Made by a program: the position numbers and the translations under genes
NCBI RefSeq assembly: GCF_010681825.2
Contig: NZ_CP066776.1
Coordinates: forward strand, 496,001-560,000
Origin: Sulfuriroseicoccus oceanibius
GTDB lineage: Bacteria > Verrucomicrobiota > Verrucomicrobiia > Verrucomicrobiales > SLCJ01
Reading direction: 5' to 3'
DNA length: 64,000 bases
Shown here: positions 38,594 to 46,380 of the stretch, in pieces
Position numbering within the stretch: the first letter of the stretch is position 1
Layout: every line of letters begins with the position of its first letter
Notes under the pieces: model-generated
Told to the model about the DNA's origin: nothing
Databases searched by the model: none
Seen by the model: the letters and a program-made list of their open reading frames with translations, nothing else

Positions 38594-38812
38594 GGTGGGG
38601 GATGTCTAGCGAACCATAATAAGCCTATGACGATCAACGGTTAAGCTGTCGTCAAATTTTACCGTAAGGGACAATTTTATAAAACTGGAGATCCCTTTAG
38701 TTGCTAGATCTACCCCATTAGCATGTCTTGTATTTCCCCTAAAGTGCCGGGGCGCCCATTGTACTGAAATTATAGCAACCGCTCGGGCAATGATTGCTAT
38801 AGATGTAGCCTG
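38594..38812. promoter_or_regulatory. A/T-rich intergenic region
   Basis: Clearly richer in A/T than its surroundings. For the minus-strand protease gene, the opposite strand contains TTGACG and TTATTATGG upstream of the start, with TTCGCTAGA shared with the porin leader; the spacing is not canonical. No gene. Confidence 0.3.
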
Positions 38813-39454
38813 TTAGTGGGCTACGCGCCGCACTTCGATAGGAGTGCGGCGGGTGCGATCGATGACCGGTTCGATCGCGTTGCGCAGTTGCTCTATCAGA
38901 TTGCGGTCGGCTTCTTCGAGCAGTCCGCTGTTAAGAGCAGTGGCATCCGCGCGCTTTTTGAGCTCCTTCATAGCGCGGTTGCGGTCTTCGTTGTTGAGGC
39001 GGTTCCAGAAACCGTTTTCATCCTCGATGATCCGCATGTCACTCGGTTCATTCGAGAGGATGACCGGGTCGGACAATGTGGCGGTGAGAGGCTGGCCGTT
39101 GTCAGGCAGCATCAACTGTAGAGGAGAATCGAGCACATAGCCGGCTTTGGCGGTGAACACAGCTTCTACTTCCAGTTCCTTGGTGCTTCCCATCCAGGTG
39201 TGCTTGAAGTGATAGCTCTGGGTGAACTTTTTGCTCGCCAGTGCCAGTTCGGTGATCTCCTTCGAGGGTTCGAGGACGATGGTGTTTTCTTCGACGACGG
39301 TTGGTGTGAGTCCGAGCACGTTGGCTGCGGCTTTGGCGATGCGCTCCGCCTGCTTGGCCGGCCCCTCATAAATCAGGAACCAGGCGATTGCTCCAAGTAC
39401 GGCCGCCAATAGGCAGGCGCCGATCCAGGGTTTCAGGCTGTGCGTTTTGCTCAT
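38813..39454 (-). CDS. DUF4230 domain protein, membrane anchored
   Basis: 213 aa from the ATG at 39454. One N-terminal membrane anchor (WIGACLLAAVLGAIAWFLIY), then the DUF4230 extracytoplasmic domain: TPTVVEENTIVLEPSKEITE, ELALASKKFTQSYHF, KAGYVLDSPLQLMLPDNGQP and a charged helix ending IEPVIDRTRR. The family has no known function. It is divergent from the SNF2 gene with a 102-bp gap. A longer open frame upstream would read into that gap and lacks support. Confidence 0.75.
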   Translation of the reverse strand: MSKTHSLKPWIGACLLAAVLGAIAWFLIYEGPAKQAERIAKAAANVLGLTPTVVEENTIVLEPSKEITELALASKKFTQSYHFKHTWMGSTKELEVEAVFTAKAGYVLDSPLQLMLPDNGQPLTATLSDPVILSNEPSDMRIIEDENGFWNRLNNEDRNRAMKELKKRADATALNSGLLEEADRNLIEQLRNAIEPVIDRTRRTPIEVRRVAH

Positions 39455-39556
39455 ACAGGCGCGGAGCGTAGAGGGCTCGGTAGTTTTGATCAAGGATGGT
39501 TTGAGATCGGGCCTATCCGTCCTTCGATTCCGGTGGACAATCCGCGGCGGGCGGGG

Positions 39557-42208
39557 ATGATGCGCGGTATGTTTGCTGCGGATCTTCACGTGTTGCCCAA
39601 TGGTCGCTTGATGGTGACGGCGGATGTCGTGCGGTCTGTGGGCCTGCCGCTGAAGGTGGCGAAGGCATTTGAGAAGTCGTCGGTGGATGGGTTGCTGGCA
39701 TTGGCGACGGAGGCGGTGGGCGATGATCCGTTGCCTCCTTCGCTGGGTTACTGGCGGGCGTTCACGCGTGAGTTCCTGACGGTCTTTTGCCAGCATTCGA
39801 CCGCTAGCGGGGAGGCGCTTCCCGAGCCGCGTGATTTTGACCAACGGGCATTGGCGGTGCCTCCGGGGCCTGGGGCGGAGTATGTGTCGGCGTGGTTGCT
39901 CTCAGAGCACTGGCGTGGGCTGGTCGCTCACGTGGCGGCTCATGGTGACGAGATGGACCAATGGTTGCGCCGTGTGCACCCGCTGTGGCGGATGGTCGGT
40001 CGGGTGACATTCCATCTGGCGGAGAATAAGCGGAACACGGACTATCCGTTCGCGTTTCTAGCGACCTATACGCACAAGGTTTCGGATAGCGGGCAATTGC
40101 AGTATTTGCCGCTGGGTAAAGCGTTGAAGCAATATGCCGGCGAGAAAAATGCCGTGGCGCTGAAGTCGTTGATGGCTCCGGTCCGAGCGGCTGCGGCGCA
40201 GAGCGAGTACGCGCGCCAGTTACTGGAATCGAAGAAAGTCTTCAGCGCGCTGGCGTGGAAGCCGGCGCAGGCTTTGCGGTTCATCAACGAGATTGATGCC
40301 TTCGAGCAGGCGGGCGTGATCGTGAAGGTGCCGGATTGGTGGAAGGGAAAACGACCATCGAAGGCGGTGGTGCAAATGACCATCGGCGAAGAGACGAAGT
40401 CATCGGTGGGAACGCAGGCATTGCTTTCGTTCCGGGCCGGGCTGGCCGTGGATGGCGAGCCGATCTCCGACGAGGAATGGCAGCGCATCCTCGAGTCGTC
40501 GGAAAATTTGGTCCAGATCAAGGGACGGTGGGTGGAAGTCGACCGCGAAAAGCTCGGGCAAATGTTAGCGCACTGGGGGCGCGCGGAAGCGGCGGCAGCC
40601 AGCGGCGTGAGTTTTGCCGAGGCGATGCGCTTGTTGGCCGGTTTCCGAGATCCGGCAATGGTCGGGTTGCTCGATGGCGCGCCCGAGGGAGGAGGCGACT
40701 GGTTGGAGGTGGCGGCCGGCGGGCGGTTGCGCGACCTTTTGGCTGCGATGCGCGCGCCGGACGAGGGCAAGCCGGTGGCTGCGGTGAAGGCGGAGTTGCG
40801 TCACTACCAGCGATCCGGGTTCCAGTGGTTGCAGTTGCTGAGTAGTCTAGGATTGGGGGCATGTTTGGCCGATGACATGGGCCTGGGCAAGACCTTGCAG
40901 GTGATCGCGCTGTTAGCGGGGAACCGTCGCAAGCAGCAGGCCCCGAGCTTGCTGGTGGTTCCGGCGTCGCTGGTGGGCAACTGGAAAGCGGAGTTTGAGA
41001 AGTTTGCGCCTACGATGAAGGTGTTCTACGCGCACCCATCACAGGTCGATCGGTCATTGCTCGACGACGTGGTGGCTTCGTCTGCCAACTGTCATGCAGT
41101 GGTTACGACTTACTCCATGCTCGGGCGTTTGCAGGGGTTCCAGGAAGTTGTTTGGGACACCTTGGTGCTTGATGAGGCGCAGGCGATCAAGAACCCGCGC
41201 ACCGCCCAGACCCGCGACGTGAAGAAGATTTCGGCGCGGGCGAAGATCGCGCTGACGGGAACTCCGGTGGAGAACTCGGTGGCGGATCTGTGGTCGTTGT
41301 TCGATTTCCTCAACCCGGGGCTGCTGGGTACGGCGTCGCGTTTCAACGAGGCGCTCAAAGAGCAAGACGCCTACGCCAAAGTGCGGACGCTGGTGAGCCC
41401 GTACATTCTGCGTCGTTTGAAGACCGACAAGTCCGTGATCAGCGATCTGCCGGACAAGACCGAGATGCGCACCGACTGCGGTCTGACCAAGGGGCAGGCG
41501 GCTTTGTACAAGAAGTCGGTGGAGGCGCTGAAGAAGGAACTTGAGGACGACCAGCTCGAAGAGTTCCAGCGCGCGGGCCTGGTGCTGACCTATCTGATGC
41601 GCTTCAAACAAATCTGCAACCACCCGGCTCTGTGGACTGGCAGCGGCAACTATGGCGCCAAGGACAGTGGCAAGTTTGCGCGTCTGGCGGCGATTGCCTC
41701 CGAGGTGGCATCGCGTGGTGAGAAGATGTTGGTGTTCACTCAATTCCGCGAGATGACCGGAGCTTTGGCTGAGTTTTTGGCGGGTGAGTTCGGGCGTCCG
41801 GGCTTGGTATTGCACGGTGGCACGGCGGTGAAGCGCAGGCAGCAAATGGTCGACCAGTTCCAGTCCGACACGGGGCCGCCGTTCTTTGTGATCTCTCTCA
41901 AGGCGGGGGGCACCGGGTTGAACCTGACCGCCGCCTCCCATGTGGTGCACTTTGACCGCTGGTGGAACCCAGCGGTGGAGGATCAGGCGACAGATCGTGC
42001 ATTCCGCATCGGTCAGAAGCGCAATGTGTTGGTGCATAAGTTCGTCGTGCGCGGAACGATAGAGGAGAAGATCGATGCGTTGATCGCCGACAAGCGGGAG
42101 ATTGCCGATGAGCTGCTAGGCGAAGGAGCTGAGAAGCTGCTGACCAGGATGAGCGATGACGAATTGGTAGAGCTGGTGGCATTGAACATCGACCGCGCAG
42201 TGATTTGA
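39557..42208 (+). CDS. SNF2/Swi2-family helicase
   Basis: 883 aa; start 39557 or 39560. The N-terminal 440 residues are an SNF2-associated region without clear motifs. The ATPase begins near residue 440: motif I ADDMGLGKTLQVIALLAG, motif II LVLDEAQAIKNP, motif III LTGTPVENSVADLW, motif V SLKAGGTGLNLT and motif VI QATDRAFRIGQ. Bacterial SNF2 enzymes translocate on duplex DNA and remodel protein-DNA complexes. A SWIM-domain protein is encoded 20 bases downstream, behind a good GGGAG ribosome site; SNF2-SWIM pairing is recurrent in bacteria, so the two probably act as a complex. No adjacent nuclease or methylase suggests a defence island. Confidence 0.92.
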   Translation: MMRGMFAADLHVLPNGRLMVTADVVRSVGLPLKVAKAFEKSSVDGLLALATEAVGDDPLPPSLGYWRAFTREFLTVFCQHSTASGEALPEPRDFDQRALAVPPGPGAEYVSAWLLSEHWRGLVAHVAAHGDEMDQWLRRVHPLWRMVGRVTFHLAENKRNTDYPFAFLATYTHKVSDSGQLQYLPLGKALKQYAGEKNAVALKSLMAPVRAAAAQSEYARQLLESKKVFSALAWKPAQALRFINEIDAFEQAGVIVKVPDWWKGKRPSKAVVQMTIGEETKSSVGTQALLSFRAGLAVDGEPISDEEWQRILESSENLVQIKGRWVEVDREKLGQMLAHWGRAEAAAASGVSFAEAMRLLAGFRDPAMVGLLDGAPEGGGDWLEVAAGGRLRDLLAAMRAPDEGKPVAAVKAELRHYQRSGFQWLQLLSSLGLGACLADDMGLGKTLQVIALLAGNRRKQQAPSLLVVPASLVGNWKAEFEKFAPTMKVFYAHPSQVDRSLLDDVVASSANCHAVVTTYSMLGRLQGFQEVVWDTLVLDEAQAIKNPRTAQTRDVKKISARAKIALTGTPVENSVADLWSLFDFLNPGLLGTASRFNEALKEQDAYAKVRTLVSPYILRRLKTDKSVISDLPDKTEMRTDCGLTKGQAALYKKSVEALKKELEDDQLEEFQRAGLVLTYLMRFKQICNHPALWTGSGNYGAKDSGKFARLAAIASEVASRGEKMLVFTQFREMTGALAEFLAGEFGRPGLVLHGGTAVKRRQQMVDQFQSDTGPPFFVISLKAGGTGLNLTAASHVVHFDRWWNPAVEDQATDRAFRIGQKRNVLVHKFVVRGTIEEKIDALIADKREIADELLGEGAEKLLTRMSDDELVELVALNIDRAVI

Positions 42209-42228
42209 AACGTTAGGGAGAAACGAGC

Positions 42229-42960
42229 ATGTCCTGGGAGTACAACAACGAATCGGCCGCGCAACGCAAAGCGCGCATCGCCCGCGAGGTGGAGAACCGG
42301 CGTGCCAAGGGCGAGCCATTCGAGCCCATCGTGTGCGAGGTGAAGCGAGGTATTCCGGCCAAGACGTTCTGGGGAGTGGCGTGGGGCGAGAACCTGGAGT
42401 CGTACAGCGACTACGAGCACCGCCTACCGCGGGGGCGGACGTATCTGCGCGGGGGGAATGTGTTCGACCTCGAGATCAACGAGGGCAACGTATTCGCCTA
42501 TGTCACGGGTGGGGAGATCTACGAAGTGACCATCGATATCGAGCCGATGTTTGACGAGCCGTGGGCGGAGTTGAAGCAACGGATCGCCGGTAAGGTCACG
42601 AACGTGGTGGATCTGATGGCGGGTGATTTGGGCGCGGGTGTGATGGAAGCGGTAACTGACCGCGAGCTCGGGTTGTTTCCGTCGCCGTCTGAGATCCGGT
42701 TTTCGTGTAGCTGTCCCGACTGGGCCGACATGTGCAAGCACGTGGCGTCGGTGATGTATGCGGTGGGCGTGCGGTTGGACCAGCAGCCCGAGCTTTTGTT
42801 CAAGCTGCGTGGTGTCGACCACCACGAGCTGATCGACCATGCGTCGACGGACGCGGACTTATCGACCGACTCCGACGAAGCCGGGATCCTGGAAGCCGGC
42901 GAACTGAGCGAGTTGTTCGGGATCGATCTCGGTGATCCGGAAAGTGCGGTCGGGGAGTGA
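42229..42960 (+). CDS. SWIM zinc-finger protein
   Basis: 243 aa. The SWIM motif CxCx(n)CxH is FSCSCPDWADMCKHVASVMY (near residues 160-180). The N-terminal part (WGVAWGENLESYSDYEHRLP, RTYLRGGNVFDLEI) is the conserved region that precedes SWIM in bacterial SNF2 partners. The C-terminal tail is acidic. It likely binds DNA or protein for the SNF2 ATPase encoded directly upstream (20-bp gap, same transcript). The repeat array with the RAYT gene begins 43 bases after its stop. Confidence 0.88.
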   Translation: MSWEYNNESAAQRKARIAREVENRRAKGEPFEPIVCEVKRGIPAKTFWGVAWGENLESYSDYEHRLPRGRTYLRGGNVFDLEINEGNVFAYVTGGEIYEVTIDIEPMFDEPWAELKQRIAGKVTNVVDLMAGDLGAGVMEAVTDRELGLFPSPSEIRFSCSCPDWADMCKHVASVMYAVGVRLDQQPELLFKLRGVDHHELIDHASTDADLSTDSDEAGILEAGELSELFGIDLGDPESAVGE

Positions 42961-43002
42961 GTTTGGTGGTTTGCTAGTGGCGGGGTTTGAGGCGCTGTGG
43001 GA

Positions 43003-43470
43003 CAACGACAGGAGTGTCGTTGGTCCATCGCGGAATGGTGGATGAGCGTGTTGCGATGGAGCGACCACACTCCTGTGGTCGAGGTGAGGCGAGCGAGGAC
43101 GGGAGGGACTTGGGACTGCGGAGCTGTCCGGCAACGACAGGAGTGTCGTTGGTCCATCGGGGAATGGTGGATGAGCGGGTTGCGATGGAGTGACCACACT
43201 CCTGTGGTCGAGGAGAGGCGAGCGAGGACGGGAGTATCTTGGAAATGCGGAGCTGTCCGGCAACGACAGGAGTGTCGTTGGTCCATCAGGGAATGGTGGA
43301 TGAGCGGGTTGCGATGGAGTGACCACACTCCTGTGGTCGAGGAGAGGCGAGCGAGGGCGGGAGGAACTTGGGACTGCGGAGCTGTCCGGCAATGACAGGA
43401 GTGTCGTTGGTCCATCGCGGAATGGTGGATGAGCGTGTTGCGATGGAGTGACCACACTCCTGTGGTCGAA
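43003..43470 (+). repeat. Tandem array of four 129-bp paired inverted hairpins (BIME-like)
   Basis: Hairpin A starts at 43003, 43132, 43261 and 43390, an exact 129-base period. Hairpin B (stem (C/T)GACCACA/TGTGGTCG, loop CTCC) starts at 43062, 43191, 43320 and 43449. A and B are inverted relative to each other: their decamer cores ACAGGAGTGT and ACACTCCTGT are exact reverse complements, and the inversion extends through GTCCATCG / CGATGGAG. The fourth A has CAATGACA, a G-T wobble in the stem. The array lies just upstream of the RAYT gene; the body and hairpin C of the long repeat are absent here. Confidence 0.95.
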
Positions 43471-43522
43471 CCGTGGGAATGTAGTATTGCGATTTGTGTC
43501 CGTTTTATGTTAGGTTTGCTGA

Positions 43523-44125
43523 ATGTCTGACTTCTTGGATTGGAAGGTCGATATCAACCGCCATGGGCGAGATATTCCTCATTGGCAACAGGGAGAGGCG
43601 ATTCAGTTTGTGACGTTTCGATTGGCGGATTCTATGCCTCAGCGTGTTTTGCGTCGCTGGTGTGATCAGCGGAAGCTTTGGATGGAGAAGAATCCCGAGC
43701 CGTGGGACGAGGCAACACGAAGGACCTATCATTCACTGTTTACTCAAGAGATGGAGCGGTATTTGGATGCAGGTATGGGTTCGTGCTTGCTCAGAGAGAG
43801 GGAGAATCGAGACGTGCTAGAGGTTGTTTTCAGAAGAGATGACCAGAGACGGGCGATTTTCTATTCATGGGTGATCATGCCTAATCATGTGCGCGTGCTG
43901 TTTTCTCCTTTAGGGGACATGGGGCGACTGCTCAAGACGTGGAAGGGCGTCTCGGCGAGACGAATCGGACGAGGCGGCATTTGGCAGAAGCATTACCGGG
44001 ATACGATTATCCGCGACAGAGGGCATTTCGCCTGTGTGGTGAAGTATATTCGAAGGAATCCTGAGAACCTGAACCCAAATGATTTCAGCTTATGGGAGAG
44101 TGATCGGGCTCGAGAGGTCTCATAG
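43523..44125 (+). CDS. REP-associated tyrosine transposase (RAYT)-like protein, HUH motif altered
   Basis: 200 aa of the IS200-like Y1 (RAYT) type. QFVTFRLADSMP at 28-39 is the first strand; the metal-binding HUH motif region is VIMPNHVRVLFSPL, with H122 present but Arg at 124 (codon CGC, 43892-43894) where His is expected; GIWQKHYRDTIIRDRGHF leads to VVKYIRRNPENL, with Y175 as the probable nucleophile. RAYTs nick and mobilise REP hairpins and are normally flanked by them, as here: four units upstream and a partial unit downstream. The CAC-to-CGC-type change suggests lost or altered metal binding. No terminal repeats of a whole IS are seen; the gene looks resident rather than mobile. Confidence 0.85.
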   Translation: MSDFLDWKVDINRHGRDIPHWQQGEAIQFVTFRLADSMPQRVLRRWCDQRKLWMEKNPEPWDEATRRTYHSLFTQEMERYLDAGMGSCLLRERENRDVLEVVFRRDDQRRAIFYSWVIMPNHVRVLFSPLGDMGRLLKTWKGVSARRIGRGGIWQKHYRDTIIRDRGHFACVVKYIRRNPENLNPNDFSLWESDRAREVS

Positions 44126-44153
44126 AGTGGGTGATTGTTTCGGAGCTGAGAGG

Positions 44154-44235
44154 CAACGACAGGAGTGTCGTTGGTCCAGCGGGCGAATGGTGGGTGAGCG
44201 GGTTGCGATGGAGCGATCCTGCGGACGCGGGATCG
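44154..44235 (+). repeat. Partial hairpin-repeat unit downstream of the RAYT gene
   Basis: Hairpin A (CAACGACAGGAGTGTCGTTG) at 44154-44173, followed by GGTCCAGCG and TTGCGATGGAGCGA; the B hairpin is replaced by CGATCC-TGCGGACGC-GGGATCG (about 44214-44235). With the array at 43003 it brackets the RAYT gene. Confidence 0.85.
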
Positions 44236-44283
44236 GGTTCCCGCTTGCCTCGGGGTGTGGGATGGCTTTTGATCGGGGCGCTT

Positions 44284-45174
44284 ATGACCAGCGAAGACGC
44301 CATTGATGAATTTATCCTGTACCTCGCGACGGAGCGTGGGTTGTCGGATAATTACCAGTTGCTGGTGCGGCGGAATTTGGAGGCGCTGGCGCGGTGGCTG
44401 GATGTGCGCGGGAAGCAACTGACGGAGGCGACGACGGACGAGTTGGCGGCCTATTTATCGGTGCGCAAGGATGATGGGCTGGAGGCGTCGTCGCTGCGGA
44501 TTGTGTGCGTTTGCATGAAGGTGTGCTTCCGCTTTTTGCACGGGCGCAAGATGATGGCCGAGGATCCGGCGGAGGCCTTGTTGTCGCCGCGGCCGGTGCG
44601 GAATCTGCCCGAGACTCTGAACAGTCAAGACGTGCGCCGGTTGATCGAGTCGATCAAAGGGGCGAAGCCGCTGGATCTGCGCGACCGTATGATCACGGAA
44701 CTGCTGTATGGCTCCGGCTTGCGGGTTTCGGAGCTGTTGCATGCGCGGATCGAAGATCTGGACATGGACAAGGGCGTGCTGCGGGTGACGGGCAAGGGGA
44801 ACAAAACGAGGCTGGTGCCGGTGGGGAGTGCGGCACGCGAGGCGATGGAGCGCTATCTCGCTACCGGTAGACCGGATCTGGTGCGCCCGAAAACTCAGTC
44901 GCACCTTGTGCTGTCGCAGCGAGGCGGACAGCTGACGCCACATCGGATCCGGCAGATTTTACGTGAGCGGGCGGAGGCGGCTGGGCTCGATCAAAATGTG
45001 TACCCGCATTTGCTTCGCCATAGCTTTGCGACGCATCTGCTGGAGAATGGCGCGGACTTGCGCGTGATCCAGGAGTTGCTAGGTCACGCGGATATCAGCA
45101 CGACTCAGATTTACACTCACGTGGATCAAAAACACCTCAAAGGCGTTCACAAGAAGTTCCACCCCCGCGGCTAA
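44284..45174 (+). CDS. xerD: Tyrosine recombinase XerD-like
   Basis: 296 aa from the ATG at 44284, typical for XerD (298 aa); an upstream frame lies in repeat sequence. Core-binding SAM-like domain at 1-90, catalytic domain from 110: Arg in LLYGSGLRVSELLHARIEDL, Lys in RVTGKGNKTRLVPV, HxxR in PHLLRHSFATHLL, His/Tyr in LGHADISTTQIYTHV. XerC/XerD resolve chromosome dimers at dif. No dif-like site was recognised in this window. The gene is single, so it may serve as XerD or as a lone Xer. Confidence 0.9.
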   Translation: MTSEDAIDEFILYLATERGLSDNYQLLVRRNLEALARWLDVRGKQLTEATTDELAAYLSVRKDDGLEASSLRIVCVCMKVCFRFLHGRKMMAEDPAEALLSPRPVRNLPETLNSQDVRRLIESIKGAKPLDLRDRMITELLYGSGLRVSELLHARIEDLDMDKGVLRVTGKGNKTRLVPVGSAAREAMERYLATGRPDLVRPKTQSHLVLSQRGGQLTPHRIRQILRERAEAAGLDQNVYPHLLRHSFATHLLENGADLRVIQELLGHADISTTQIYTHVDQKHLKGVHKKFHPRG

Positions 45175-45533
45175 CCGGAGTCCCGGTCGGGAGGATACGC
45201 GGAGTGAGGGGCGGGGACTTCGTTCGTTGAAGGGCCGCGTCGGAGTGAGTTTGGTGTGGGTGATCTGAGTGTGACCGGATCCCGGTTGGGAGGATACGCA
45301 GACGGTGGGTGAGGCTGCTGCGCAGGAGGCTTTAGTGTTAGGATCTGCCATCGGCACAAAGCATACGAACCGTGGGACGCGTGTCCCATGCTGGTATGAG
45401 ATGTGCGTTCCGCACCGTCATTGAGTGAGGCAAGCCGTGGCGGCTTCCGATTCCAGCGCTGCCCGATTTCTCTAACTTTGCGATCATTTGGCTCGCCAAG
45501 TGACGGATTGGCTATGCTAGCTTTCGATTTCAA
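45175..45533. other. Intergenic with a 100-bp spaced direct repeat
   Basis: A block ACCGG(AG/A)TCCCGGT with GGGAGGATACGC occurs at about 45174-45200 and again at 45274-45299. GGGAC-GCGT-GTCCC near 45385 is a small hairpin. TATGCTAGC close to 45515 may be part of the coaX promoter. No gene. Confidence 0.5.
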
Positions 45534-46370
45534 ATGAGCGAGTCATCCAATCCAGATCCGGTCCGGGCGCCGCGGGTGTTGGCGATCGATTTGTCGAACC
45601 AACAGATCAAGTTATCCGGAGGCGGGGAGGGTGTGGGGCGGTGTCCGACGCCGAAGCAGGATCCGGCGGCGATGCGCGGGCTGGTGGAGAGCTGGTTGTT
45701 TGAGACGCGCTATGATGCGGTGGCGGTGGCATCGGTGGTGCCGGACTTGAAACAAGTGGTCGAGCGCGTGGTGAAGATCCACGGATTGCCATTGATTGAG
45801 GCCAACCACGAGACGGCGTCGGCGCTGGGGATGATGGATTTTTCCCACTATGCGGGTGTGGCGACCTTGGGAGATGACCGAGTGGCCAATATCATTGCGG
45901 CCTGCGATGGTGCGGAGAACGAAGCCGTGGTTGCGTTCGATTTGGGTACGGCGACGACAGTGGATGTCGCGGTTTTTACGGATGAGGGATACCGCTATCT
46001 GGGTGGATCGATTGCTCCCGGGGTGAATGCGCTGGGCACCTACCTTGGGACGATGACCTCGCAGTTGCCGACGGTGGATCCGGCGGAGATTGACGATGCG
46101 GAGACACCGGCGATCGGGACGAGCACGCGTGGTGCGATCAGTGCGGCATTGCTTTATGGCTACCCCGGCATGATAGCCGGAATCCTCGAGGCGACGCTGG
46201 CGGAGCTGGCGACGGATAATGTGCGCGTGGTGGTCACCGGAGGGGCGGCCGATCTTTTTTGTTGGGACGCGTGGCCTGAGGCTGAGCGGGATCCAAGTCT
46301 GACCGTGCGCGGAGTGGAGTTGCTTGGGATGGCTGGAATTCGGATGGACGCCGTATCCGTGAACGATTAG
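45534..46370 (+). CDS. coaX: Type III pantothenate kinase
   Basis: 278 aa of the acetate-and-sugar-kinase fold. VLAIDLSNQQIKL is the N-terminal phosphate motif (usually DxGNT; here Ser-Asn-Gln), AVASVVPDLKQVVERVV follows, then VVAFDLGTATTVDVAVFTDE, GGSIAPGVNALGTYLG and VVVTGGAADLF. It makes 4'-phosphopantothenate, the first step to coenzyme A, and CoaX enzymes need a monovalent cation. A ROK kinase gene begins 10 bases after its stop. Assignment rests on the AFDLGTATT and GGSIAPG motifs and overall length. Confidence 0.85.
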   Translation: MSESSNPDPVRAPRVLAIDLSNQQIKLSGGGEGVGRCPTPKQDPAAMRGLVESWLFETRYDAVAVASVVPDLKQVVERVVKIHGLPLIEANHETASALGMMDFSHYAGVATLGDDRVANIIAACDGAENEAVVAFDLGTATTVDVAVFTDEGYRYLGGSIAPGVNALGTYLGTMTSQLPTVDPAEIDDAETPAIGTSTRGAISAALLYGYPGMIAGILEATLAELATDNVRVVVTGGAADLFCWDAWPEAERDPSLTVRGVELLGMAGIRMDAVSVND

Positions 46371-46380
46371 GCTGAGATTT

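Noticed and set aside
42519-43457. 312-codon minus-strand frame with repeated peptide over the 129-bp array
   Set aside because: 129 is divisible by 3, so the array keeps one frame open; it also overlaps the SWIM gene antisense. Not a real repeat protein.
43003-43470. CRISPR array
   Set aside because: Period 129 bp with the whole unit conserved and no unique spacers; no cas genes in the window.
44284-45174. XerD as the mobilising recombinase of the RAYT/repeat region
   Set aside because: It has the length and motifs of the housekeeping Xer recombinase; nothing links it to the hairpins except position.
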